A stretch of DNA of 20,031 nt from positions 1 through 20,031 of the forward strand of contig JBBIJH010000036.1 in assembly GCA_037446075.1 (NCBI GenBank), in the 5' to 3' direction. The first letter of the stretch is position 1, and every line of letters begins with the position of its first letter. This document shows, in pieces, positions 6,758-14,675 of the stretch. The stretch comes from JBBIJH01 sp037446075 (GTDB taxonomy: Bacteria; Bacteroidota; Ignavibacteria; UBA10030; JAHEZR01). Made by a program: the position numbers and the translations under genes. The notes under the pieces were generated by a model, which saw only the letters and a list, made by a program, of their open reading frames with translations, was not told where the DNA came from and did no database searches.

Positions 6758-7206
6758 AATCAGCATCTGTTCTTCCGAAGGCTCTCGAGATTCTCGAAGT
6801 GGTTGCCCAACGTCGAGGTGACTGCGGGACCCTCCGGCGGTGCGATAAGCTAAGAAAAACACTGGAGAACCTTGGAGATCGCATCGCCCGAAGCGCTCCA
6901 TCGGAGGGGATCATCAACAGCATCCTCCGGGACAGGAGTCTCGACGCCCTGATGATCCTCACGGATTTAAATCTCGTTCTCCAGTTTGAGCACCGGGAGG
7001 TAGAAGCGCCGACCGAAAACATCCGGAGCAAGAAACATCCGGGAGGAGATCAACTGAATCAGGATTTCCTCGGTTGGGCAAAGCAGAGGACGTCCAGCGA
7101 AAGCGAGCTTCGGAATCTTCTGAACTCTCAATTGGACGACCTTGCGGGAGTGGAGAACCTCCTCGCTGAGGTGAGATCGAATCTTTTGCTACGGGAAGTG
7201 CGATGA
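6739..7206 (+). CDS. Helical hypothetical protein, paralogue A of an adjacent pair
   Basis: This 155-residue soluble, charged, mostly helical protein belongs to no family I recognise. It aligns end to end with the next gene product with a one-residue offset. EVVAQRR at 20-26 matches EVAERR at 21-26, FEHREVEAP at 83-91 matches FEIKEVITP at 82-90, and FLGW at 110-113 matches YLQW at 109-112. A similar leucine-rich C-terminal helix follows in both. It overlaps the HEAT gene by 19 nt and the next gene by 4 nt (ATGA), so it is clearly translated as part of the operon. It has two cysteines (C29, C35) that its paralogue lacks. Confidence 0.72.
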   Translation: MAKESLKSASVLPKALEILEVVAQRRGDCGTLRRCDKLRKTLENLGDRIARSAPSEGIINSILRDRSLDALMILTDLNLVLQFEHREVEAPTENIRSKKHPGGDQLNQDFLGWAKQRTSSESELRNLLNSQLDDLAGVENLLAEVRSNLLLREVR

Positions 7207-7658
7207 AGGACGAATGGGGGCGCGCGAGAGAAAAGATCCTCTTTGCTATTGAGAATATCCAAGAAGTCGCGGAACGCCGGAAGAACAGAGAGGTGGTAGC
7301 ATTGCTCGCGAGCTTGAGGACGCTTTTGAAACACGCCGAAGAATTGGAAGAAGCAGATGCGTCCGACGAAAGGCTGACAGTCCTTTTGAGACAAGCGAAA
7401 ACTGCTGCGCTGTTTCTCAGCTCAGAGTTGCGGACACCCATCAAATTTGAGATAAAAGAAGTCATCACACCGATCGTGGAAGTGAAGCGAGATATTCGCG
7501 CGTTCAGCAGGAGAATGTGGACGGATTATCTTCAGTGGCTGCCGGCTGAGGTCTTGTCAGCAGAGGAAATTCTGGGGATGCTGGAAGAAGACCTGAAAAA
7601 ATTGGATATTGCGGAAGAGCAGTTAAACCCGATCCCGACAAAGGGCCGAAAACGATGA
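7203..7658 (+). CDS. Helical hypothetical protein, paralogue B of an adjacent pair
   Basis: This 151-residue acidic/helical protein starts inside the ATGA overlap with paralogue A and ends in another ATGA overlap with the small ORF at 7655. Residues 5-60 form a long amphipathic helix pair rich in Glu/Arg. The central FEIKEVITP and YLQW match paralogue A at the same spacing, which indicates a tandem duplication followed by strong divergence. Paired homologous subunits encoded with ATGA coupling often form a heterodimer, which is inference here. There is no signal peptide or membrane segment. Function unknown. Confidence 0.72.
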   Translation: MKDEWGRAREKILFAIENIQEVAERRKNREVVALLASLRTLLKHAEELEEADASDERLTVLLRQAKTAALFLSSELRTPIKFEIKEVITPIVEVKRDIRAFSRRMWTDYLQWLPAEVLSAEEILGMLEEDLKKLDIAEEQLNPIPTKGRKR

Positions 7659-7903
7659 AGACGCTGAAAGAATTGCTCTTAAAGTACCGGGGCAAGCGGG
7701 CGATGTTGAACAACTAAGAGTCGCAGTTGCTCCGGTACGCGGCGATCGAGATACTGCCGAAAATGCCCCTGGAGCGATCAATTTCGGTCATCGAGGATGT
7801 CACTGATGATTTTCTCATTCTTAATTATTATGATGCCAAAGAGTTGCACTACATCCCCCTTGACAAAATTATCAAGGTGAATGTGATGCTTCGCGACCGA
7901 TGA
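7655..7903 (+). pseudogene. Small Sm-like protein gene with an in-frame TAA at codon 21
   Basis: An ATG at 7655 sits in an ATGA overlap with the preceding stop and opens MKTLKELLLKYRGKRAMLNN. TAA at 7715-7717 interrupts it, and the same frame then continues 61 codons to TGA at 7901-7903. The downstream part (SISVIEDVTDDFLILNYYDA then LHYIPLDKIIKVNV) has the alternating strand pattern of a small Sm/LSm-like barrel and clearly looks coding. A single substitution (CAA, GAA or AAA to TAA) or a base error would explain it. Restart at a TTG codon at 7727 is also possible. The two halves join without frame change, so the intact form would be 82 residues. Function unknown. Confidence 0.6.
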
Positions 7904-8019
7904 CGGAACTGAAATCTAAGTCCATTTACCGAGGGTGTGAAGGAACGCAGGACTCTCGTTCATGACGTACGACCAGTCAGGTCACGGAAGGCACCTCCCT
8001 CACAAAAAGTCAAACGCGC

Positions 8020-8439
8020 ATGATGACCAAGCGTGAGCCTAAGCTCCCCGAAAACTATCACCGAGTACTCAAAGTCCTCGCGCAACATATCGAAGAGGCT
8101 GCCGAGGAGATCATCGTGTTGATGAGAAGGGATGAAAGGGAAGCAATCACTTCGAAAGTACAGGCGAGCTACACGAGAGAGGAGAGAGCTCGGGCACTCC
8201 AAGCAGCTGAAAAACTCAAGGCAAAGCTGAGCCAGTTTGTCGATGCCTTCCACCTTGAGAAACAGACCTTCACCGAGGATCAGATTATGCATGCTAAGCT
8301 CACGCTTCTCTGGACACTGCTTGAAGATACAAGGTCAAGAAACTTGGTTGGATATGGAAGGATCCCCCTTACACTCCAGAAGGAAATCGACTCTTGGATT
8401 GAGGACTTTCTTCGTGTTCTGAATGAGTTTAGAACTTGA
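8020..8439 (+). CDS. Hypothetical helical protein
   Basis: This 139-residue, strongly charged protein is predicted to be nearly all helix, for example residues 15-40 and the REERARALQAAEKLKAKLSQ block. I recognise no family. The start is one of two adjacent ATGs (8020 or 8023), and no Shine-Dalgarno is evident. The frame is closed by a TGA at 7963-7965, so no longer form with an ATG exists. It lies 116 nt after the broken Sm-like ORF and 149 nt before the pyrophosphatase. It may be the last gene of the same operon or a separate unit. It resembles the paralogue pair at 6739-7658 only in general composition. Confidence 0.6.
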   Translation: MMTKREPKLPENYHRVLKVLAQHIEEAAEEIIVLMRRDEREAITSKVQASYTREERARALQAAEKLKAKLSQFVDAFHLEKQTFTEDQIMHAKLTLLWTLLEDTRSRNLVGYGRIPLTLQKEIDSWIEDFLRVLNEFRT

Positions 8440-8588
8440 CTGGGTATTCTTAACGTATCCCGGTGGATCGAGACCATGAACTGAAATGGACGACAAGGAG
8501 GTCAACCCAGCATTCCGATCCCATGCTCTAGCGCTTTTCTTGTCCGGCAATTTCCTACTCCTCAACCACAATCATTATCAGGTCTTCT

Positions 8589-10949
8589 ATGACAGGAAGA
8601 AAGTTGACTCTGCATCTATCGGGTTTTCTAGCGCTCACTGGGTGGAGCGAGACTGCCCTTGCTCAATCTGAAAATGAAATTACACTTCCCGCACTGGGGC
8701 CAACCGAATGGTTGATCCTTTGGGCGGTGCTGATATCAGCTCTCGCCGCCCTGGGTTACGGTTACTACTTGGTCAGGAAGGTCCTACGCCAGGATCCCGG
8801 TCCCGCTAGGATGACCGAGGTAGCCAAGGCGATTGAAGAAGGGGCTATGGCGTACCTGGGCCGGCAATTTCGAACGATGATCTGGTTCGTTGTTGGCATC
8901 ACGGTCTTGCTTTTCTTCGTTTATCAGAACGTCTACCCTGACTGGAGATTTCCAGTGGGCATCGCAGGTGCGTTCTTGATGGGTGTTATGGCATCATATG
9001 GAGCCGGTTTCGTAGGAATGTGGTTGGCAGTAAAGGGCAATGTCCGCGCAGCAAACCTGGCGCGATCGAGTTTTCCGAAAGCCTTTCAGCTGGCCTTCCG
9101 GGCTGGTGCTGTCTCGGGGATGTTCACTGTCGGGTTCGGCTTGCTCGGAGCTACGATCATCTTCTTAGCCTTTCAAGAGGATGCGATGAAAGTGCTGGTG
9201 GGCTTTGGTTTCGGAGGCTCGCTCGCAGCGCTCTTCATGCGCATCGGCGGCGGCATCTATACCAAAGCGGCCGATGTAGGCGCCGATCTGATTGGAAAGG
9301 TCGAGAAAGGAATCCCTGAAGACGATCCGCGCAATGCGGGAGTCATTGCTGACAATGTGGGAGATAATGTGGGCGATTGTGCAGGAATGGCTGCCGATGT
9401 CTTTGAGAGTTATGAGGTCACGCTGGTAGCTGCGATCATTCTCGCTGCAGCAGTGCTCTTTGATCCAGCATTCCGTAGTTATTACGGGCCACATTCATCT
9501 TCGTTCGCTCTCAAGTTGATCCTTTATCCTTTGCTGGTACGTGCGCTCGGAGTTTTTTCTTCGATCATCGGTGTATGGAGTGTTCGGATGCGGGGTGACA
9601 TCGAGAAAGATCCCATGCGTCCGATCGCCCTCGGTTACTGGCTCTCCGGCATAGCCTCGATTGTTGGATTTGCCCTCCTTACCTACTTCTACCTCATCGA
9701 CCCCGTAACGGGATCGCCGGATTTGCGATTCTTCCTTGCCACCACAATGGGGATTGTGCTCGCCTTGGTGACGCTCTGGATCACAAATACTTTTACGCAT
9801 CCCGACAAGACCACAGTCACGGAGACAGCTATTTCAACCAAAACGGGAGCGGCAACGATGCTTCTCACTGGCATGGGAAGCGGAATGGAAAGCTCAGTCT
9901 GGGCGATCGTTGCGATTGGTGGGACGATTATCGCCTCATTGGTAATCTTTGCGGGTAGCCCAGCACTTGCAGCGTATGGCATTGCTCTTGCTGGCCTTGG
10001 ACTCTTAACATCGACCGGATTCGTCCTTGCAATGGATACCTATGGACCGATTACGGACAACGCCCACGGTATCTTTGAGATGGCAGGCGTTACGGCACAA
10101 TCGCACGACGTCGGACGAAATCTTGCTTGGCTCGATGCGATCGGCAATACCACAAAGGCGTTGACAAAGGGCCTGGCTATCGCAACAGCGGTCATCGCAG
10201 CCATCTCGCTCTTCAAGTCCTTCATTGATGAGGCGAAACTGCTTAACATCGGTATCCAGGTGAATATTCCAGAAGTGTTCGTTGGTTTGTTGATCGGTGG
10301 GGCTGTACCGTTTCTCTTCTCGTCATTCGCACTCAAAGCCGTCGGGAGGTCGGCTCATCAGGTGGTTGAAGAGGTGCGACGTCAATTTCGCGAGAGACCC
10401 GGTATCATGGAATGGAAGGAGAAGCCGGATTACGGGCGTTGCGTCAGTATTGTAACAGCCACGGCGCAGAAGGAGCTCATCGGGCCCGGGATTCTTGGTA
10501 TCTTCACACCGATACTAGTCTCATTCGCCCTTGGAGCTGCAGCTGTCGGAGGCTTTCTGGCTGGGGCAATTCTCACCGGACAATTACTCGCGGTCTTCAT
10601 GGCAAATACGGGTGCGATGTGGGACAACGCGAAGAAGAAGATTGAGGATGGGTTTCTCGGAGGGAAAGGATCACATGAACACAAGGCCGCCGTCACCGGT
10701 GATACCGTCGGTGATCCGTTCAAGGATACGGCCGGACCATCGTTGAACCCTCTGATCAAGGTGATGAACCTCGTAAGCATTCTCGTTGCACCGTTTGCCA
10801 TTCGCGAGATCACAGGGACGGTTCGCGCAGCCGTCATTATCCTCTGTCTAATCCTCCTTGGCATCGCCGTTGCATTCAGCAAACGAGGATCGCTTGGAAA
10901 GGAGATCGCTAAGAAATCTATGGAGAGGAGACCCGACGAGGTGGGATAA
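8589..10949 (+). CDS. hppA: Membrane-bound proton-pumping pyrophosphatase, K+-independent type
   Basis: This 786-residue polytopic membrane protein has all hallmarks of membrane pyrophosphatases. GGGIYTKAADVGADLIGKVE is near 220, followed by DNVGDNVGDCAG, and GDTVGDPFKDTAGPSLNPL is near 703. These acidic clusters bind Mg2+-pyrophosphate. In the K+-determining motif near 518 the sequence reads GNTTKALTKG, with Lys where K+-dependent enzymes have Ala. By family knowledge this indicates a K+-independent, H+-pumping enzyme. It hydrolyses cytoplasmic PPi and pumps H+ outward. The first 26 residues (charged start, LSGFLALTGW, ALAQ) look like a cleavable signal peptide. That makes the protein somewhat longer than many bacterial relatives. 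The Shine-Dalgarno before the ATG is weak. Confidence 0.96.
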   Translation: MTGRKLTLHLSGFLALTGWSETALAQSENEITLPALGPTEWLILWAVLISALAALGYGYYLVRKVLRQDPGPARMTEVAKAIEEGAMAYLGRQFRTMIWFVVGITVLLFFVYQNVYPDWRFPVGIAGAFLMGVMASYGAGFVGMWLAVKGNVRAANLARSSFPKAFQLAFRAGAVSGMFTVGFGLLGATIIFLAFQEDAMKVLVGFGFGGSLAALFMRIGGGIYTKAADVGADLIGKVEKGIPEDDPRNAGVIADNVGDNVGDCAGMAADVFESYEVTLVAAIILAAAVLFDPAFRSYYGPHSSSFALKLILYPLLVRALGVFSSIIGVWSVRMRGDIEKDPMRPIALGYWLSGIASIVGFALLTYFYLIDPVTGSPDLRFFLATTMGIVLALVTLWITNTFTHPDKTTVTETAISTKTGAATMLLTGMGSGMESSVWAIVAIGGTIIASLVIFAGSPALAAYGIALAGLGLLTSTGFVLAMDTYGPITDNAHGIFEMAGVTAQSHDVGRNLAWLDAIGNTTKALTKGLAIATAVIAAISLFKSFIDEAKLLNIGIQVNIPEVFVGLLIGGAVPFLFSSFALKAVGRSAHQVVEEVRRQFRERPGIMEWKEKPDYGRCVSIVTATAQKELIGPGILGIFTPILVSFALGAAAVGGFLAGAILTGQLLAVFMANTGAMWDNAKKKIEDGFLGGKGSHEHKAAVTGDTVGDPFKDTAGPSLNPLIKVMNLVSILVAPFAIREITGTVRAAVIILCLILLGIAVAFSKRGSLGKEIAKKSMERRPDEVG

Positions 10950-10998
10950 AGAAATTGATGGATTGGTGACTGCCAGCGCGACTTACGAGGAAGTGTAA

Positions 10999-11011
10999 GA
11001 GTAATTTACTC
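10999..11011. promoter_or_regulatory. 13-bp palindrome upstream of the MFS gene
   Basis: GAGTAA and TTACTC flank a central T, a perfect inverted repeat 19 bp before the MFS start codon. It could be an operator half-site pair. At this length it may also be chance, and no regulator gene is adjacent. Confidence 0.25.
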
Positions 11012-11029
11012 CCACCCTTCGACAAGGAT

Positions 11030-12232
11030 ATGAAAAAGCTACGTGCATCCACGACTAACGGAGCGGTCGGAACGAGGCGCTGGCTCAACCGCAACGTCGT
11101 TGGCATTGGAACCACGAGCCTCTTCAGTGATCTCTCTCACGAGACGGCGACGACGATCCTGCCCGTCTTCCTTGCGTCCCTGGGGGCACCACCGTCAGCG
11201 CTCGGTATCATTGAAGGGGTGGCCGATGCCATCTCCAGCTTCGCAAAGATGGGCGCTGGCTACTTTAGCGACAAATCGGGTATCCGGAAGCCCATTGCTG
11301 TCACCGGCTACTTCCTCACCGGAATTGCCAAAGCATCGTTCGCACTAGCGACATCCTGGGGACATGTACTCATCGGTCGGGTGGTTGGATGGTTTGGACG
11401 AGGAATCAGAAATCCTGTCCGAGACACAATACTGACGGAGTCCACGCTGCCCGAAGCGTACGGAAAAACGTTCGGCTTCGAGCGCGCGCTCGATACCCTC
11501 GGGGCCGTCCTTGGACCACTTGCGGCGCTCTGGCTGGTGACGTTCCTCAGCTACCGACAGGTCTTCCTCCTGACGCTTATCCCGGGCATGCTCGCGACGC
11601 TGACGTTTGCATTTCTTGTGAGGGCGAAGTTCCGCTCTCCAAATCCGAGTCTGACATTCAGAGCAAGTCTCAGAAATCTTCCGGCAAAGTACAAGCTCTT
11701 TCTTGTCGCGGTTGGGGTTTTTGGGGCCGGGGATTTTGCTCACACGATGCTCATCCTCCGTGCGACACAGGTGCTCACGCCGTCGGATCCCTCGACCACA
11801 GGGGAACTTGCGATCTCCCTTTACGTCCTCCACAATATCATCTACGCGGGCGCGTCGTATCCGATGGGAGCGATTGCCGATAGGATCGGAAAGAAAAGGA
11901 TCCTCGTTGCCGGTTACTTTCTCGCCGCGCTCATGTCGTTGAGCCTGGCTCTTCCCATCGCCTCGTATGTATTCCTTACGTTTGTATTCTTTGCCGGAGG
12001 ACTGTATATCGCCATCGAGGATGCACTGGAAAGGGCATTCGCGGCGGAGTTATTACCAGAAGATCTTCGAGGGACGGGCTACGGTGCGCTTGCAACCGTC
12101 AATGGTCTCGGGGATTTTCTTTCGAGCACTCTCGTGGGAATTCTCTGGACGGCAGTTTCGCCGGCGACTGGTTTCCTTTTCTCCTCGGTCCTCATGTTAG
12201 TCGGCGCCTTTTTCCTCCTTCGACTTCGCTAG
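11030..12232 (+). CDS. Major facilitator superfamily transporter
   Basis: This 400-residue protein has about 12 predicted membrane helices. The MFS motif A appears as GAGYFSDKSGIRKP between helices 2 and 3, with a second weaker copy, GAIADRIGKKR, between helices 8 and 9. GRGIRNPVRDTILTES and FERALDTLGAVLGPLAA mark a particular MFS_1 subgroup of drug/metabolite efflux-like carriers. The substrate cannot be deduced. The start codon is close behind AAGGA, an unusually short spacing. The gene is 80 nt downstream of hppA and may be co-transcribed with it. Its last 36 nt overlap the 3' end of phoU on the opposite strand. Confidence 0.88.
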   Translation: MKKLRASTTNGAVGTRRWLNRNVVGIGTTSLFSDLSHETATTILPVFLASLGAPPSALGIIEGVADAISSFAKMGAGYFSDKSGIRKPIAVTGYFLTGIAKASFALATSWGHVLIGRVVGWFGRGIRNPVRDTILTESTLPEAYGKTFGFERALDTLGAVLGPLAALWLVTFLSYRQVFLLTLIPGMLATLTFAFLVRAKFRSPNPSLTFRASLRNLPAKYKLFLVAVGVFGAGDFAHTMLILRATQVLTPSDPSTTGELAISLYVLHNIIYAGASYPMGAIADRIGKKRILVAGYFLAALMSLSLALPIASYVFLTFVFFAGGLYIAIEDALERAFAAELLPEDLRGTGYGALATVNGLGDFLSSTLVGILWTAVSPATGFLFSSVLMLVGAFFLLRLR

Positions 12233-12895
12233 CCGCTCCTCCAGCGCGTGGTGCTTCACGACGCGCGCCTCTCCAATGAAGATCACTTCTTCAGCGATGT
12301 TCGTTGCAAGGTCGGCGACACGTTCGAGGTTTCGGCTCACACGCACAAGCTGAAGACCTCCATCGATCAGGGACGGATCCTTTCGCATCAGATCGATCAC
12401 CTCTCGGGCCATCTTTCGGTTCAGCTCGTCGACGATGTCGTCCGCGGTGAGAATCGACTTGCTCATCTGTGGGTCATTGTGGATAAAGCTATCCAGAGCA
12501 TTCCGAAGCATCTTCTGGGTAAGTTCTGCCATCCTTGGAAGATCAAGGAGTGGCTCTTTGGGACGTGTCTCGCACACCGCAAGCGCCGATTCAGCAATGT
12601 TCACGGCATGATCGCCGATCCGCTCTAAATCGTTATTGATTTTCGCCGCAGCAAGGATAAGTCGGAGGTCAATGGCCACCGGTTGCTGCAACGCGAGGAG
12701 ATCGACGATCGAATTGTCTATTTCGAGCTCAAGCGAATTAATTCGCCCGTCCCCTTCGATCACCTTTTTCGCAAGCTCTGGATCTTGATCGAGAAGTGCA
12801 CGAATGGATAGCCCGATGGATTCCTCCACAAGACTCGCCATCTTAATGAGACTCGTCTTCAAGCTCTCGAGTTCTTTTTCAAAGTGTCGCTGCAT
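12197..12895 (-). CDS. phoU: Phosphate-signalling regulator PhoU
   Basis: This 232-residue protein has the two PhoU three-helix repeats. The metal-site motifs are NNDLERIGDHAVNIAE in the first repeat (near 88-103) and SRNLERVADLATNIAEE in the second (near 187-203). They match the E(R)xxDxxxN pattern that binds Fe/Mn/Zn clusters. PhoU links Pst transporter status to a PhoR-type kinase and restrains phosphate uptake. It is the last gene of the pst operon, 107 nt after pstB. No phoB/phoR pair is in the window. Its 3' end overlaps the convergent MFS gene by 36 nt, and no terminator is seen between them. Confidence 0.95.
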   Translation of the reverse strand: MQRHFEKELESLKTSLIKMASLVEESIGLSIRALLDQDPELAKKVIEGDGRINSLELEIDNSIVDLLALQQPVAIDLRLILAAAKINNDLERIGDHAVNIAESALAVCETRPKEPLLDLPRMAELTQKMLRNALDSFIHNDPQMSKSILTADDIVDELNRKMAREVIDLMRKDPSLIDGGLQLVRVSRNLERVADLATNIAEEVIFIGEARVVKHHALEERLAKSKEEKGAD

Positions 12896-13002
12896 GGCCT
12901 TGCAAAATCCTGCTACGGGTTATACGCTTTCGGTTACTCGTTATCCGGCCTGCTCGAAAATCTAACTCTGGCTTCTTTATTCTGACCTCTGAATTCTTTT
13001 TC

Positions 13003-13760
13003 TCATCCAAACCTTCCCGTAATATAATCCTCCGTCTGTTTCTTTGCCGGTGAAGTGAATAGCCGCTTCGTCTCATCGTACTCGATCAGCTCGCCAAGGT
13101 AGAAAAAGGCCGTGTAGTCACTTACGCGCGCCGCCTGCTGCATGTTATGAGTAACGATAACAATTGTATAGTTCTGTTTCAACTCGTAGATCAATTCCTC
13201 TATTTTTGCCGNNNNNNNNNNAGTGCGCTTGCAGGCTCGTCCATCAGGAGAATTTATTGATCAACGTCGAGGGCACGAGCTATGCACAATCGCTGATGCT
13301 GACCGCCAGAAAGGGCAAGGGCACTGCTGCGGAGTTCGTCCTTTACTTCTTCCCAGAGTGCAGCCCGAATCAACGAGCGCTCAACGATTTCATCCAGAGC
13401 TTTCCTGTCTCGAATTCCGTTGATCCTTGGCCCGTAGGCAACGTTGTCGTAGATCGTTTTGGGAAAGGGATTCGACTTCTGGAAAATCATCCCGACCTTC
13501 TTCCGAAGTTCGACAACATCGATCCCGTTCTCATAGATCGGAGTTCCATCGATCTCGACTCTTCCCTCAGTCCTAACGCCGTCAATCAAGTCGTTCATCC
13601 GATTCAGGGTCCGGAGAAACGTGCTCTTACCACAGCCCGATGGGCCGATGAGCGCAGTGACATGGTTGGCCGGGATCTCGAGCGTGATATCCTTCAGAGC
13701 CTGCTTCAGACCGTAGAAAAGACTCAACCCAAAGGTACGGATTTTTACTGCTTTTTCCAT
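13003..13760 (-). CDS. pstB: Phosphate ABC transporter ATPase PstB, broken by an in-frame stop and a scaffold gap
   Basis: The N-terminal frame (13760 down to 13257) carries Walker A GPSGCGKST, the Q-loop MIFQKSNPFPKTIYDNV and the signature LSGGQHQRLCIARAL. The family has Q where H stands. At 13254-13256 a TAA interrupts the frame just before Walker B, and the same frame continues ILLMDEPASA up to ten Ns at 13212-13221. After the gap AKIEELIYELKQNYTIVIVTHNMQQ resumes and runs to KKQTEDYITGRFG, the normal PstB C-terminus. Family alignment (SALDPxxTAKIEE) requires 14 missing bases, not 10. The stop and gap together look like poor contig-end sequence rather than true gene loss. It lies 12 nt after pstA. 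PstB energises phosphate import. Confidence 0.85.
13212..13221. other. Scaffold gap of 10 Ns inside pstB
   Basis: Ten undetermined bases fall between the PASAL and AKIEEL segments of pstB. A ten-base count breaks the reading frame. The conserved protein needs 14 bases here, so the N number is a placeholder. Confidence 0.95.
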
Positions 13761-13772
13761 CTGCTTCCTCGC

Positions 13773-14675
13773 CTAACGAAGCCTGCTGGCACGTACGCGA
13801 TGCCGTAAGTAGATCGCCGAGAAATTCAGCATAAAAGTTAAAAGCAATAGCACAAGGGTTGTCGCATACTGGATTGGGCGTGTCGCTTCAACATCAACCG
13901 ATTGCGTTGTCATGATATAGATGTGGTACCCAAGCTCCATGAACTGATCTGAAAGAGAACTTGGCAAGCGTGGGAGGAAGTACGCACCGCCAGTAAAAAG
14001 AATCGGCGCCACTTCCCCTGCACCGCGACTGACGGCGAGGATCCCACCCGTCAGGATCCCCGTCATCGAGCCGCGAATAATGATCTTCCGAACCGTCTGC
14101 CAGCGTGTAGCGCCGAGAGCATAGCTCGCCTCGCGCAGCTCCCGCGGAACGGCCTTGATGGCCTCCTCGACCGAGACGATCACGACGGGGAGTGTCAGGA
14201 GCGCCATCGTCATGCTTGCCCAAAGAAGGTTTGGCTGGCCCCATTTCAACGTCGCTCCGGCCGTGAGAACTTTGTCGATCCCGCCGCCGACAAACTGTAT
14301 GAAGAAACCGAGACCAAAGAGACCGAAGACAATCGCCGGGACGCCTGCCAATGTCTTGACCGCAAATCGGATCACACGTGCAAGAATCGACCGCTCGCTT
14401 GCATACTCCGTCAGGTAGATGGCTGTAATTGTCCCAACGGGAACTCCTGCAATCGACATGATGATAACGAGAAGTGCTGTCCCAACGATTGCCGGAAAAA
14501 TACCTCCCTCGGTCATTCCTTCCGTTGGCGTTTGCGTGAGAAACTCCCACGTCAACCTTTCATGTCCGCCAATGATGATATCCAGCATGATGACGAGAAC
14601 GATCAGCACGATGCTGAAGGCTGCAAGCCCCGTTATCGAGACGGCACCGACTCCCACGACCTTTGACTTCTTCAT
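13773..14675 (-). CDS. pstA: Phosphate ABC transporter permease PstA
   Basis: This 300-residue permease has six predicted helices. The BPD-transport EAA loop reads EEAIKAVPRELREASYALGATRWQTV at about 167-192, where it contacts PstB. The GAGEVAPILFTGGAYFLPRLP and MELGYHIYIMTTQS segments that follow are specific to PstA. It forms the inner-membrane channel with PstC. The ATG lies within a 4-nt overlap with the pstC stop, so the two are translationally coupled. The 3' end is 12 nt from pstB. Length is normal for the family. Confidence 0.95.
   Translation of the reverse strand: MKKSKVVGVGAVSITGLAAFSIVLIVLVIMLDIIIGGHERLTWEFLTQTPTEGMTEGGIFPAIVGTALLVIIMSIAGVPVGTITAIYLTEYASERSILARVIRFAVKTLAGVPAIVFGLFGLGFFIQFVGGGIDKVLTAGATLKWGQPNLLWASMTMALLTLPVVIVSVEEAIKAVPRELREASYALGATRWQTVRKIIIRGSMTGILTGGILAVSRGAGEVAPILFTGGAYFLPRLPSSLSDQFMELGYHIYIMTTQSVDVEATRPIQYATTLVLLLLTFMLNFSAIYLRHRVRASRLR

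Noticed and set aside
7962..8036. 24-codon ORF between the Sm-like gene and the 8020 gene
   Set aside because: Too short, no Shine-Dalgarno, and no recognisable sequence.
8486..8671. 61-codon plus-strand ORF overlapping the hppA start
   Set aside because: Most of its end lies out of frame within hppA, and the composition does not look coding.
12896..13002. Repeat-like GGTTAT / CGTTAT words between phoU and pstB
   Set aside because: The similarity is short and irregular; no hairpin with a T-run or clear regulatory element could be drawn.
13164..13808. 214-codon plus-strand ORF spanning the N gap
   Set aside because: It is antisense to pstB and exists only because the ten Ns are read as codons.
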